NCBI GenBank assembly: GCA_016936975.1
Contig: JAFGWU010000095.1
Span: 1-64,000 of the forward strand
DNA from: Bacteroidales bacterium
GTDB taxonomy: Bacteria; Bacteroidota; Bacteroidia; Bacteroidales; GCA-2748055
DNA length: 64,000 bases
Direction of reading: 5' to 3'
Shown: piece by piece, positions 19,197-29,238 of the stretch
Layout: each line of letters begins with the position of its first letter
Numbering within the stretch: the first letter of the stretch is position 1
Position numbers and translations under genes: made by a program
Notes under the pieces: generated by a model
Database searches by the model: none
The model's input: the letters and a program-made list of their open reading frames with translations, nothing else
Told to the model about the DNA's origin: nothing

Positions 19197-21089
19197 CTAT
19201 TCCTGATCTATAATATTATCTCTCTCGTCTGTAATAGTATCCGATGCGGTTGTATCCGGTTCCGGAGTGACCTGCTGTGGTTGAACCTGCCCGAGGACCC
19301 AGCTCTCGTACCATTTCCGTTTCACCTCACCGGTTAAATATTTTTCAATCATCAGACTGGCGATCGGAGCGGCATAGGTGGTCCCGAATCCCTGGTTTTC
19401 GACGAAAACGGCGATGGCGATCCGGGGATTATCCCTGGGCGCAAACGCAATGAAAATAGAGTGATCATTGCCATGCGGATTCTCGGCCGTTCCTGTTTTC
19501 CCACAGACAACAATACTGTCGATTCGTGCATTCCTGGCTGTCGAACCCCTTCCCCCGTTTACAACCAGGTCCATCCCCTCTATGATTGGAATGAAATTGA
19601 CCGAGTCAATGGAAGTCCTGATTTTTGTGATATATTTTTCAGGAATCGATTCCTCATCTTCGATCTGTCTGATCAGATGGGGTATGATATAATATCCCCT
19701 GTTCGCAATGGCTGCAACAGCATTGGCCATCTGGAGCGGGGTCATTAAAAGCTCACCCTGCCCGATGGCAAGGGAACGGACGGTGAGGTAATTCCAGTGG
19801 TTCCTGCCATACAGATTGTCAAAATAATCCGATGTGGGTATGTTTCCTTTCAGTTCACTGGTTAATTCAATGCCGAGGGGCATTGTAAAGCCAAAAGAAA
19901 CCAGGTGTTCCCTCCAGTTATCATAGGCCTCAGCCGTGTTTGACATTTTAGGATCCTCAAGGATACGTTTCAGTACATTGATGAAATAAGTATTACAGGA
20001 GTTCTGAATCCCGGTTATCAGGTTCAGGGGAGAGTCGTGAAGGTGACAGGCTGTATGGATATTTCCGGCCCAGAATCCATATGAACAGTGAAATTCCGTG
20101 GAGGGACTGATCACTTTTTCCTGCAGTCCAATAACCCCCATTATTGTCTTGAAGGTGGATCCCGGCGGATATTGTGCCATGAGGGCCCTGTTGAACAGGG
20201 GGTTGAGGGTGTCGGCAGACAATTGTTTAAAACTTTCTCCAAGCCTTCTGCCAACAAGACTGTCGGGTGAATAATAGGGTGCACTGATCAGGGCCAGTAT
20301 CTCACCGCTCGGAGGTTCAATGGCCACAATGGAGCCGAGATAGGGTTTCATCAGTTTCTCACCATACTCCTGGAGATCGGAATCGAGTGTGATGGAAATG
20401 TTTTTCCCCACGGTGACAGGAACATCGTATTTCCCGTCCTGGTAAGAGTCTACGGTCTGGTTGTGCGCGTTTTTCAGGAATATGCTTTTCCCTTTCACAC
20501 CCCTCAGAAAGGATTCATAAGCCTTCTCGATTCCTGAGATTCCTATATAGTCTCCCATCTGGAAGTAAGGATCCTGATTCAGGACAGACTGGTCCACCTC
20601 TCCGACATATCCCAGGGCGTGGGCTGCGATAGATTTTTGGTAATTTCTCAAGGTTCGGGTTAGCACGTAAAACCCGGGATACTGGAACATCTTCTCCTGG
20701 AAAACCGCAGCCGTTTCATAGTCCACCTGCTTCATAAAGACCGATGGGACCCTCCGTGAATAGGATTTTGCGGTGTTTAATCTTTCCTTAACCTTTTCAG
20801 GTGTAAGACCGAGCATATTGCACAGACCGGTGGTATCGAATCCTTGTACCAGCATGGGGGTGACCATGATATCATAAGCGGCCTGGTTATAAACCATGAG
20901 CTTGCCGTTACGGTCATATATCAGCCCTCTGGCCGGATAGATAACGGTAACACTTTGCGAATTACTCTGGGCAAATGCTTCGTAGGATTTATCAATAACC
21001 TGGATATAGAATAACCGGCCGATGAATAGCACTCCAACCAGAATAACGGCAACCATAAACACATATTTACGCTCCGTGTAATGGTTCAT
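19197..21089 (-). CDS. mrdA: Penicillin-binding protein 2
   Basis: SxxK (PPGSTFKTIMG), SxN (NSCNTYFI), KTGTAENPHG; N-terminal TM; position in mre operon. Confidence 0.95.
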   Translation of the reverse strand: MNHYTERKYVFMVAVILVGVLFIGRLFYIQVIDKSYEAFAQSNSQSVTVIYPARGLIYDRNGKLMVYNQAAYDIMVTPMLVQGFDTTGLCNMLGLTPEKVKERLNTAKSYSRRVPSVFMKQVDYETAAVFQEKMFQYPGFYVLTRTLRNYQKSIAAHALGYVGEVDQSVLNQDPYFQMGDYIGISGIEKAYESFLRGVKGKSIFLKNAHNQTVDSYQDGKYDVPVTVGKNISITLDSDLQEYGEKLMKPYLGSIVAIEPPSGEILALISAPYYSPDSLVGRRLGESFKQLSADTLNPLFNRALMAQYPPGSTFKTIMGVIGLQEKVISPSTEFHCSYGFWAGNIHTACHLHDSPLNLITGIQNSCNTYFINVLKRILEDPKMSNTAEAYDNWREHLVSFGFTMPLGIELTSELKGNIPTSDYFDNLYGRNHWNYLTVRSLAIGQGELLMTPLQMANAVAAIANRGYYIIPHLIRQIEDEESIPEKYITKIRTSIDSVNFIPIIEGMDLVVNGGRGSTARNARIDSIVVCGKTGTAENPHGNDHSIFIAFAPRDNPRIAIAVFVENQGFGTTYAAPIASLMIEKYLTGEVKRKWYESWVLGQVQPQQVTPEPDTTASDTITDERDNIIDQE

Positions 21090-21593
21090 CTATTTTCTAA
21101 ATACAAAATACTGGCTCAATACGATAACAGAAACGGATAAAAGCGTACTTAAGATTATACGCAGAAAGGTAGAAAAAAATTCATTCAGGCTGAAGACTTC
21201 CAGGTAAAAGAGTATTAAATGATGTGCAAACACCATGATTACTGCATATTTCAGGAACCAGGTGAATCCGTAATAGAAAATCCTCGGAAAAGTGTCGGGT
21301 TCATAACCATCCCGTGGGCCAAAGAGCTTCAGCAGATAGGGCCTGATAAATGCCATGAAAACCGTGGCGGCCGTATGCATTCCGGGAGTATGTTCAAACA
21401 GGTCGATGCTGAATCCAAGCAAAAAACCGGCGATTAGCAGAAGCCAGCCCGGGGTTTCGAAAGGCATAAGGATTATGAAGAGAAGGTAAAAATAGGGGAT
21501 GAGATATCCGTTCAGCATGATATTGTCGAACAGAAGCACCTGCAGCAGGATTACCACAATGAACCGCACGATATTTCTGGCAATGATCCGCAT
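21090..21593 (-). CDS. mreD: Rod shape-determining protein MreD
   Basis: 167-aa multi-TM protein between mreC and mrdA. Confidence 0.88.
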   Translation of the reverse strand: MRIIARNIVRFIVVILLQVLLFDNIMLNGYLIPYFYLLFIILMPFETPGWLLLIAGFLLGFSIDLFEHTPGMHTAATVFMAFIRPYLLKLFGPRDGYEPDTFPRIFYYGFTWFLKYAVIMVFAHHLILFYLEVFSLNEFFSTFLRIILSTLLSVSVIVLSQYFVFRK

Positions 21594-22414
21594 TATCCCG
21601 TTATGTTCCTTTCCAGCTGTTTTTGCTCTTCACGGTAATAGTTCCGGATGACATTCACATGGAACAGATTCTGAAATGTGGTGAAGAGCCTGATGGTTAT
21701 ATCGTAGAAGTTACCTTTTTCAAGTGTGAAGGATTCGATGGTGCCGACAGGAATGCCCTCGGGGAATATGGCGGAAAAGCCGCTCGTCACGATCGTATCC
21801 CCTTTGTGAAGGCTTACATGATAAGGGATCTCCTGAAGTGAGGCAAGAACGGGAGAGTCACCTTCCCAGACAATGATGCCTGCATAATTATTGGACTTAA
21901 TTTTGGCACTTAATCTGAAATTCCTGTTTATGACCGGAATGACTGTGGAATAGTTTTTGGATGATTCCAGCACAATTCCAACCAGTCCCTGATCAGACAC
22001 CACGCCCATATCCTTAAAAACCCCATGCTTTTTTCCCCTGTTGAGGGTCAGGAAATTGTATTGTTTGAAGACACTGCTGTGCACTACGCGGGCCGGGACA
22101 TAGAAATAGGTATAATCCTCCCTGGTTTTCTTTCCTACAGACGCTGTATCGATCATCCGGGAGAACACCTCCAGTCTGTTCCTGAGCGTCCTGTTCTCAA
22201 GGACCAACGCTTCATTTACCTTTTTCAATGAGAGATACTCCCGGGCGTTCCCGACCCTGCTGTAGATGAAGCCCGACAGGTTCCTGTTGAAGTTATGGAT
22301 TCTGGATTGCTGAAAATAACTGCCATTCGCCAAAAGGATAACCGCCACTGTTTCCAGTATCAGAAACAGCAGCAGATAGGAATATTTTTTTATCAGATTA
22401 AGCAGTTTCTGCAT
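21593..22414 (-). CDS. mreC: Rod shape-determining protein MreC
   Basis: N-terminal TM and coiled-coil; FLTLNRGKKHGVFKDMGVVSDQGLVGIVLESSKNYSTVIPVIN; operon position. Confidence 0.93.
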   Translation of the reverse strand: MQKLLNLIKKYSYLLLFLILETVAVILLANGSYFQQSRIHNFNRNLSGFIYSRVGNAREYLSLKKVNEALVLENRTLRNRLEVFSRMIDTASVGKKTREDYTYFYVPARVVHSSVFKQYNFLTLNRGKKHGVFKDMGVVSDQGLVGIVLESSKNYSTVIPVINRNFRLSAKIKSNNYAGIIVWEGDSPVLASLQEIPYHVSLHKGDTIVTSGFSAIFPEGIPVGTIESFTLEKGNFYDITIRLFTTFQNLFHVNVIRNYYREEQKQLERNITG

Positions 22415-22434
22415 ACAGCATCAATCCGCCATGG

Positions 22435-23454
22435 TTATCGCATCAGGAATGGAAATTTATCAACGTTCTTAAGGGCAATGCCGGTGCCTCTTGCGACGGC
22501 CTGCAAAGGATCCTCCACAATATGAAACGGGATGGAAATCTTTTCCGAGAACCGTTTATCCAATCCCCTTAACAGGGCTCCCCCGCCGGTCAGATAAATA
22601 CCTTTACCAACAATATCAGCATACAGTTCAGGAGGTGTTTGCTCGAGCACTGAGAGGATCGCCGTTTCGATTTTTGAAATACTCTTATCCAGACAGTGGG
22701 CAATCTCCTGGTAGGAAACGGGTATCTCGATCGGAAGGGCTGTAATAAGGTTCGGACCCCGCACATAAAAATCCTGGGGGGGATTGTCGAGCTCGGGAAG
22801 TGCGGAACCGACCTGGATCTTGATCTCCTCGGCCGTTCGTTCGCCCACCTTGATGTTGTGCTGATGGCGCATGTAAGACTGGATGTCGCTGGTGAATCCA
22901 TCCCCGGCCACCCTGATGGACTGATTGCAGACAATGCCCCCGAGGGCCACGACGGCAATCTCGGTTGTGCCACCTCCGATATCAACCACCATGCAGCCGT
23001 CGGGAGACTCGACATCCAATCCGATTCCAATAGCTGCTGCCATCGGTTCATAAATCATGTAGACATCTCTTCCCCCGGCACGTTCCGATGAATCACGAAC
23101 CGCCCTGATTTCAACCTCCGTGCTCCCTGAGGGTATACAAACCACCATCTTAAGTGACGGGGTGAACAATCTGCGCTTGTTGTTAATCATCTTGATCATC
23201 CCCCGAATCATCATTTCCGCCGCGGTGAAATCGGCAATAACACCGTCCCTCAGCGGACGGATGGTTTTGATATTTTCGTGGGTCTTGCCATGCATCTGCA
23301 TGGCTTTTTCGCCGATCGCGATAAGTTTACCCGTGGAATGGTCAATGGCTACAATAGATGGTTCGAACACAACCACCTTATCGTTCTGTATAATGATGGT
23401 ATTGGCGGTACCCAGATCAATGGCCAGTTCCTGCTGGAATGAAAAAAATCCCAT
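22435..23454 (-). CDS. mreB: Rod shape-determining protein MreB (actin homolog)
   Basis: LAIDLGTANTIIIQ; RPLRDGVIADFTAAEMMIRGMI; VVDIGGGTTEIAVVALGGIV; GIYLTGGGALLRGLDKRF. Confidence 0.97.
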   Translation of the reverse strand: MGFFSFQQELAIDLGTANTIIIQNDKVVVFEPSIVAIDHSTGKLIAIGEKAMQMHGKTHENIKTIRPLRDGVIADFTAAEMMIRGMIKMINNKRRLFTPSLKMVVCIPSGSTEVEIRAVRDSSERAGGRDVYMIYEPMAAAIGIGLDVESPDGCMVVDIGGGTTEIAVVALGGIVCNQSIRVAGDGFTSDIQSYMRHQHNIKVGERTAEEIKIQVGSALPELDNPPQDFYVRGPNLITALPIEIPVSYQEIAHCLDKSISKIETAILSVLEQTPPELYADIVGKGIYLTGGGALLRGLDKRFSEKISIPFHIVEDPLQAVARGTGIALKNVDKFPFLMR

Positions 23455-23474
23455 TTCCCTATAGATTTATTGAA

Positions 23475-24998
23475 TTAATGTTTAAAATGCCTGATACCCG
23501 TGAAAACCATTGCCATATCATGCGTGTTACAGTAATCGATCGAATCCTTGTCCCGGACCGATCCCCCGGGCTGTATGACCGACCTTATACCGGCAGCGTA
23601 AGCGATTTCAACACTATCGCTGAACGGAAAGAAAGCATCCGATGCCATAACGGCCCCATTCAGATCGAACTTAAAATGTCTGGCTTTCTGGATGGCCTGC
23701 TTCAATGCGTCGATCCTGGAGGTCTGTCCAACGCCCGATGCAATAAGCTGTTCTCCTTTGACCAGGACAATGGCATTCGACTTGGTATGTTTCACTATTT
23801 TGTTGGCAAAGATAAGATCCCGGACCTCTTCAGGTGTCGGGACCTTTCTGGTAACGGTCTTAAGATGTTCCTCCAGTTCAATGGAGGTGTCCCTGTCCTG
23901 AACCAGAACACCGTTTAATACGGTGCGATAGGTTCTGGAAGGAAGCTCATTCTTTTTCTGGACCAGGATGATCCGGTTTTTCTTCTGCCGGAGCACTTCC
24001 AGTGCATCATCCTGAAAAGCAGGGGCTATGATCACTTCGAAGAAGATCTTATTGATCTCCTCTGCGGTCTCTTTATCAACGGTCCTATTGGTGATCAGGA
24101 CTCCCCCGAAAGCGGAAACCGGATCACCGGCAAGTGCATCGTTCCAGGCTTTCATCAGAGATTTCCTGGTTGCCAGCCCGCAGGCATTATTGTGTTTCAG
24201 GATAGCGAAGGTTGTGCCGCTGAATTCGTTTATCAGGCCGACTGCCGCATCGATATCAAGAAGGTTATTGTAAGAGATTTCCTTGCCATGGATTTGTTCA
24301 AACATGTCGTGTAATGCTCCGAAAAAGGTTCCCTGCTGATGGGGATTCTCTCCGTATCGGAGGGGTATCGATTCGGTTTCGCTGATTTTCAGGGCGCTGT
24401 TTTTGTTTCCGTCGAAGAAATTAAAAATTTGTGTATCGTAATGGGAAGAGACATTAAACGCTTCCCCGGCAAATTTCCTGCGTTCTTCCAGTGAAGATTC
24501 CCCTCCTTTTTTGTCGAGGATCTCAAGGAGGTCATCAAACTGGTTTCGCGAGGCAACTACCAGCACATCCCTGAAATTTTTTGCTGCGGCCCTGATCAGT
24601 GAAATACCGCCGATATCTATTTTCTCTATGATCTCCTGGTCACCGGCACCCGACCTGACGGTTTCCCCGAAAGGATAGAGATCCACAACGACCAGGTCGA
24701 ACAGGGGAATGGAATACTCCTCCAACTGCTCCATGTCGCTCTTTTCTTCCCTTCTGGCCAGAATTCCCCCGAAGATTTTTGGATGGAGGGTTTTAACCCT
24801 GCCCCCCAGAATGGAGGGATAGGAGGTAAGCTCCTCGACAGCTGTGACCGGAATGCCCAGGTCCTTAATATAATCGCATGTTCCCCCTGTTGAGAAAATC
24901 TCAACGTCATGCTTTTTCAGCATTTTCACCACCTGGTCGAGCCTGTCCTTATAATACACCGAAATGAGTGCTGACTTAATTTTTTTGTTATATGCCAT
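23475..24998 (-). CDS. purH: Bifunctional AICAR transformylase/IMP cyclohydrolase
   Basis: KKIKSALISVYYKDRLDQVVKMLKKHDVEIFSTGGTCDYIK; LGGRVKTLHPKIFGGILARR; PLRYGENPHQQGTFFG; ILKHNNACGLA; ORF opens at 25034 but ATG at 24998 (MAYNKKIKS) fits better. Confidence 0.95.
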   Translation of the reverse strand: MAYNKKIKSALISVYYKDRLDQVVKMLKKHDVEIFSTGGTCDYIKDLGIPVTAVEELTSYPSILGGRVKTLHPKIFGGILARREEKSDMEQLEEYSIPLFDLVVVDLYPFGETVRSGAGDQEIIEKIDIGGISLIRAAAKNFRDVLVVASRNQFDDLLEILDKKGGESSLEERRKFAGEAFNVSSHYDTQIFNFFDGNKNSALKISETESIPLRYGENPHQQGTFFGALHDMFEQIHGKEISYNNLLDIDAAVGLINEFSGTTFAILKHNNACGLATRKSLMKAWNDALAGDPVSAFGGVLITNRTVDKETAEEINKIFFEVIIAPAFQDDALEVLRQKKNRIILVQKKNELPSRTYRTVLNGVLVQDRDTSIELEEHLKTVTRKVPTPEEVRDLIFANKIVKHTKSNAIVLVKGEQLIASGVGQTSRIDALKQAIQKARHFKFDLNGAVMASDAFFPFSDSVEIAYAAGIRSVIQPGGSVRDKDSIDYCNTHDMAMVFTGIRHFKH

Positions 24999-25160
24999 AA
25001 AAGGGACTATCGATAAATTGTTTATACTTTTCAATAGACAGGAAGGCCGGCGAATGGGAAAAGAGATTATGCCATATGCAGAACATATCCTGTTTTTAAT
25101 TACTTTGCAAAAGAAATAGTTTCCTGCGAATTTACGAAACGGAAAGTCAATTATTTAACG

Positions 25161-26420
25161 ATGATTCTATTCAGACTTATATGGGAGAGTTTGATCATGG
25201 CTGTTAAGGCCGTTTCGGTTAACAGGCTCCGGGCGATCCTGTCACTGCTCGGGATTACTATCGGGATATTTGCCATCATCTCAGTTTTTACCATTGTTGA
25301 TTCGCTGGAATTAAATATCAGGGAGAGTGTAAATTCCCTTGGGAACACGGTTGTTTACATAGAAAAATGGCCATGGACCCCCGATGAGGGAGAAACCGAA
25401 TATCCCTGGTGGAAATATTTGAACCGGCCTCAGGTCACCTATGAGGAGTACGAATTCATAAAAAAGAACAGTAAGTTTGCAGATGGGGTTTGTTTTGTCG
25501 CAGCGACCGGGAGGGATATTTCCTATAAGAACAACCGGCTTGAGGGATCAAGTATTTTTGGGATATCGGAAGGATTTCAGGCCATCCGGTCATTTGAGAT
25601 CGAAAGCGGACGTTATTTCTCTCCTTTTGAAATGGACGGGGGCAGAAATTATGCAGTCATCGGGCACAGCATCAACAAGGAGCTTTTTAAAGGGGTGAAT
25701 CCGCTTGGAAAAACCATGGAGATGATGGGGCGCAAATTAACCGTGGTGGGTGTGATCAGGAAGGAGGGAAAGGGGACCTTTGGCAACTTCAACCTGGATG
25801 ATATGGTGTTGATCCCCCTGAATTATTTCCGGAATATCATAGACATTACCCGGCAGAATGCCAATCCCATGATCTGGGTGCAGGCCCGGTCCGGCATCAC
25901 GACGGATGTTTTGTCGGATGAGTTGCGTGTCATGATGCGGGGTCTGCGTCGTCAGAAACCTGCGGAAGAGGATTCTTTCGCACTGAACCAGACCAGTCTC
26001 ATTACGAATCAGCTCGATCAGCTCTTCGCGGTGCTTAAAGTGGCCGGGTTCTTTATCGGTATATTTTCCATCATCGTTGGCGGATTCGGGATTGCCAATA
26101 TTATGTTCGTTTCAGTGAAGGAGCGGACCCGTATTATTGGAATACAGAAAGCAACAGGAGCGAAAAATTATTTTATTCTGCTCCAGTTCCTGTTCGAATC
26201 GGTAATGCTTTCTCTTGGAGGCGGGATACTGGGACTGTTGCTTGTTTTTATCGGCGGAACGGTCATTAATCTTACCAGTGATTTCTCAATCTATCTTACC
26301 TTGAATAATATTCTTTTCGGGATCGGTATATCCTCCGTAATAGGAATTATCAGTGGTTTTGCGCCGGCATGGCAGGGGGCCCATATGAATCCTGTCGAGG
26401 CAATTAATACGGCATTCTAG
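25161..26420 (+). CDS. ABC transporter permease, MacB/FtsX type
   Basis: NRLRAILSLLGITIGIFAIISVFTIVDSL; MFVSVKERTRIIGIQKATGAKNYFILLQFLFESVMLSLGGGILG. Confidence 0.92.
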   Translation: MILFRLIWESLIMAVKAVSVNRLRAILSLLGITIGIFAIISVFTIVDSLELNIRESVNSLGNTVVYIEKWPWTPDEGETEYPWWKYLNRPQVTYEEYEFIKKNSKFADGVCFVAATGRDISYKNNRLEGSSIFGISEGFQAIRSFEIESGRYFSPFEMDGGRNYAVIGHSINKELFKGVNPLGKTMEMMGRKLTVVGVIRKEGKGTFGNFNLDDMVLIPLNYFRNIIDITRQNANPMIWVQARSGITTDVLSDELRVMMRGLRRQKPAEEDSFALNQTSLITNQLDQLFAVLKVAGFFIGIFSIIVGGFGIANIMFVSVKERTRIIGIQKATGAKNYFILLQFLFESVMLSLGGGILGLLLVFIGGTVINLTSDFSIYLTLNNILFGIGISSVIGIISGFAPAWQGAHMNPVEAINTAF

Positions 26421-27778
26421 ACGAACACCCCGTACAGCAATCTTCCCACCAGGAAATAGATGAACAGTCCCATGATATCGTTCGTGGTAGTGATGAATGG
26501 TCCTGTGGCAAGGGCCGGATCGAATTTCAGCCGGTTAAGCAGAAGCGGGATGAGCGTACCGAACAGGGCGGCAAAGATGATCACCGAAAAAAGGGAGAAG
26601 CTCACAGTAAATGTAAGCGCCATATTCTTGCTGACAAAGTAATTATAAAGGAACAGCAATCCCGACAGAATCAATCCGTTCATAAAAGCAACGGCCATTT
26701 CCTTAAGAAGCTTCCGCCCGGTGCTTTCAAGACCGAGGCTGTTGCTGGCTATACCCTGGACAATGATGGCCGACGACTGAATCCCTACATTTCCGGCCAT
26801 GGCTGCGATCAAAGGGATGAAAAATGCCATTTCAGGATTGATCTGAATATCCTCCTCGAATCTGCTGATGACCGCTGCGACAAAGATCCCCCCAATTAAC
26901 CCGATGATCAGCCAGGGCAATCTCGCCCGGGACAATCTGATGGGGGAGTCGGTTGTTTCAACATCCTGACTGATACCGGAGGCCATCTGGTAATCTTTTT
27001 CGGCTTCATCCCGTATAACATCGACCACGTCATCAATGGTGATCCGTCCCATCAGCCGTCCGATGGAATCCACAACAGGAAGGACCACCAGATCGTATTT
27101 TTCCATGATCTGGGCCACCTCCTCGGAGGATGTACTGGTCCGGACAGATTTGACGTCCGGATCGTATATATCCTTCACTTTTGTAGTGGAGGAGGCCAGC
27201 AGCAGGGCCTTCAGCGAAAGGATCCCGACCAGGATATTATCGTCATTCACCACATAGATGTAATATATCTCATCAAGGTCAATCGCCTGCTTTCGCATCT
27301 CCCTGATGCAGGTGGTAACTCCCCAGTTCTCATTGACACGGATGAGCTCCTTGGCCATCAATCCTCCCGCGGTGTTCTCGTCGTAACTCAGCAGGTCGAC
27401 GATATCCCCTGCCTGGTCCATGTCCTCGATGTGCAGGAGGACCTCCTGTTTTTTCTCTTCATCGAGATCCCCTATGACATCGGCAGCATCATCCGAATCC
27501 ATATGGTGGATGAACTGGGAAGCAATTACATCCGGGGGAAGGACCTTCAGGAAACGCTCCCGGTCATCCTCTTCCAGTTCAACAAGCACATCAGATGCTG
27601 TCTCGGGATCAAGAAGCAGAAAGAGGTACTTCGCCTCTTCAATATTGAGTTCTCCGTAAATTTCTGCAATATCAGCAGGGTGAAGATCCTGCATCATCTC
27701 CAGCGCGGAATTATCATCCCTGGACTCGATGAAATTCCTCAGTTCATCGACATATTCCCGGGTTAATTCAGTGTTCAT
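26417..27778 (-). CDS. mgtE: Magnesium transporter MgtE
   Basis: LHPADIAEI; CBS domains; AAMAGNVGIQSSAIIVQGIA; P.LLNRLKFDPALATGPFITTTNDIMGLFIYF. Confidence 0.95.
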   Translation of the reverse strand: MNTELTREYVDELRNFIESRDDNSALEMMQDLHPADIAEIYGELNIEEAKYLFLLLDPETASDVLVELEEDDRERFLKVLPPDVIASQFIHHMDSDDAADVIGDLDEEKKQEVLLHIEDMDQAGDIVDLLSYDENTAGGLMAKELIRVNENWGVTTCIREMRKQAIDLDEIYYIYVVNDDNILVGILSLKALLLASSTTKVKDIYDPDVKSVRTSTSSEEVAQIMEKYDLVVLPVVDSIGRLMGRITIDDVVDVIRDEAEKDYQMASGISQDVETTDSPIRLSRARLPWLIIGLIGGIFVAAVISRFEEDIQINPEMAFFIPLIAAMAGNVGIQSSAIIVQGIASNSLGLESTGRKLLKEMAVAFMNGLILSGLLFLYNYFVSKNMALTFTVSFSLFSVIIFAALFGTLIPLLLNRLKFDPALATGPFITTTNDIMGLFIYFLVGRLLYGVFV

Positions 27779-27789
27779 CAGATGTTGTT

Positions 27790-28578
27790 TTAAGAATTCA
27801 TTCCGGTTGCTGACCCTCCTGCATTCTGAATCAATTTTGCCAGTTCAACAAATTGTCCGACAGAGAGCTGTTCGGGGCGCAGGGATAACAACCCGCTATC
27901 GGGAACCAAATTTAATAATTTTGGCTTTAATGAGTTACGAATTGTCTTGCGACGTTGATTAAAACTTGTTTTTACGATTTCGAAAAACAGCCTTTCATCA
28001 CAATCCAGCTGAAACACCTGGTTTCTCTTTAGCCTGATAACTCCCGAATGAACTTTTGGAGGCGGGAAAAATGATCCGGGCCTGACAGAAAACAGGTACT
28101 CGATATCAAAATATGCCTGCAGAAGCACTGAGAGGATCCCATAATCGCGGCTGCCGGGAGGTGATGCCAGCCTTGCAGCAACCTCTTTTTGGAGCATGCA
28201 AACCACCCTGTTCACCCACTGACGGTGTTCCAGTATCCTGAAGAAGATCTGACTTGATATGTTATAGGGAAAATTTCCTATGATCCCGAAAGGTTCTTCG
28301 GAAATGGCATGCCAGTCGATCTTAAGGACATCCCCTTCTATCAGGTTGGCCGACAGGGCAGGATAATGGCCGGTAAGGTACGCGACCAATTCGGGATCAA
28401 TTTCCACAGGAACCAGGTGAATCTCCTTTTTGAGGAGGGACCTGGTCAGGATACCTTTTCCGGGACCGATCTCCATAATGACCTCTCCCGTCTGCGGATC
28501 CATCGCATCCACAATTTTTTCGGCGATTGCCGGTTCGGTAAGAAAATGTTGTCCGAACTTTTTCTTGGGATGGACCAT
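27790..28578 (-). CDS. rsmA: 16S rRNA (adenine1518-N6/adenine1519-N6) dimethyltransferase
   Basis: MVHPKKKFGQHFLTEPAIAEKIVDAM; MEIGPGKGILTRSLL; IIGNFPYNISSQIFFRIL; FNQRRKTIRNSL; start at 28578 preferred over 28602. Confidence 0.95.
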   Translation of the reverse strand: MVHPKKKFGQHFLTEPAIAEKIVDAMDPQTGEVIMEIGPGKGILTRSLLKKEIHLVPVEIDPELVAYLTGHYPALSANLIEGDVLKIDWHAISEEPFGIIGNFPYNISSQIFFRILEHRQWVNRVVCMLQKEVAARLASPPGSRDYGILSVLLQAYFDIEYLFSVRPGSFFPPPKVHSGVIRLKRNQVFQLDCDERLFFEIVKTSFNQRRKTIRNSLKPKLLNLVPDSGLLSLRPEQLSVGQFVELAKLIQNAGGSATGMNS

Positions 28579-28722
28579 AAGTTTCGAGAAATGACCACAC
28601 AAGATACGATTAAAAGTGATAATCTGCCGGCCGGGAAAGAATGTGAACCTGAAATAACTTTAAAAAACTCTTTTTTTACAGGATGATTTTGTCCAATTTT
28701 AGACAGCATTAACCTGACCGAT

Positions 28723-29205
28723 ATGAAAGCGATTCATAATCCCTTTGCCGGCATGGAGGGATATAATTGTTTCGGATGCAGTCCCGGAAACCCTTCCGGT
28801 TTGCGACTCCGCTTTTTTGAGGATGAGGATGAGATTGTCACCTTCTGGGAGCCGGAGGAGCAGTTCGAGGGATGGATGAACATCCTCCACGGCGGCATCC
28901 AGGCCACCCTGATCGATGAGATTGCCAGCTGGGTGGTGTTCGTGAAAACCAATACTGCGGGAGTCACTTTACGTTTGAACATTCGTTACAGGAAGCCGGT
29001 AAAAACAGGAGAGGGGACAATCAGTCTCAGGGCCGGCTTAAAAGGTGTAAAGAAGAATATCGCAGAGATCGGGGTGAAGCTGTTCGACAATTCCGGCCAG
29101 CTATGCTCGGAAGGTCTTGCAGAGTATTACCTTTTGCCTGAAGAGAAAGCCAGGGAAGCGCTGAAATTCCCGGGCAGGAATGCTTTCACGGGATCCGGGG
29201 ATTGA
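28723..29205 (+). CDS. PaaI-like hotdog-fold thioesterase
   Basis: NPFAGMEGYNCFGCSPGNPSGLRLRFFEDEDE; MNILHGGIQATLIDEIASWVVF. Confidence 0.88.
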   Translation: MKAIHNPFAGMEGYNCFGCSPGNPSGLRLRFFEDEDEIVTFWEPEEQFEGWMNILHGGIQATLIDEIASWVVFVKTNTAGVTLRLNIRYRKPVKTGEGTISLRAGLKGVKKNIAEIGVKLFDNSGQLCSEGLAEYYLLPEEKAREALKFPGRNAFTGSGD

Positions 29206-29238
29206 ATGATCTGCCGGACCGCACAGATGGGGACGATT

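Noticed and set aside
22590-23051. 153-aa minus-strand ORF overlapping mreB in another frame
   Set aside because: Ser/Arg/Pro-rich out-of-frame translation of mreB, which is strongly conserved.
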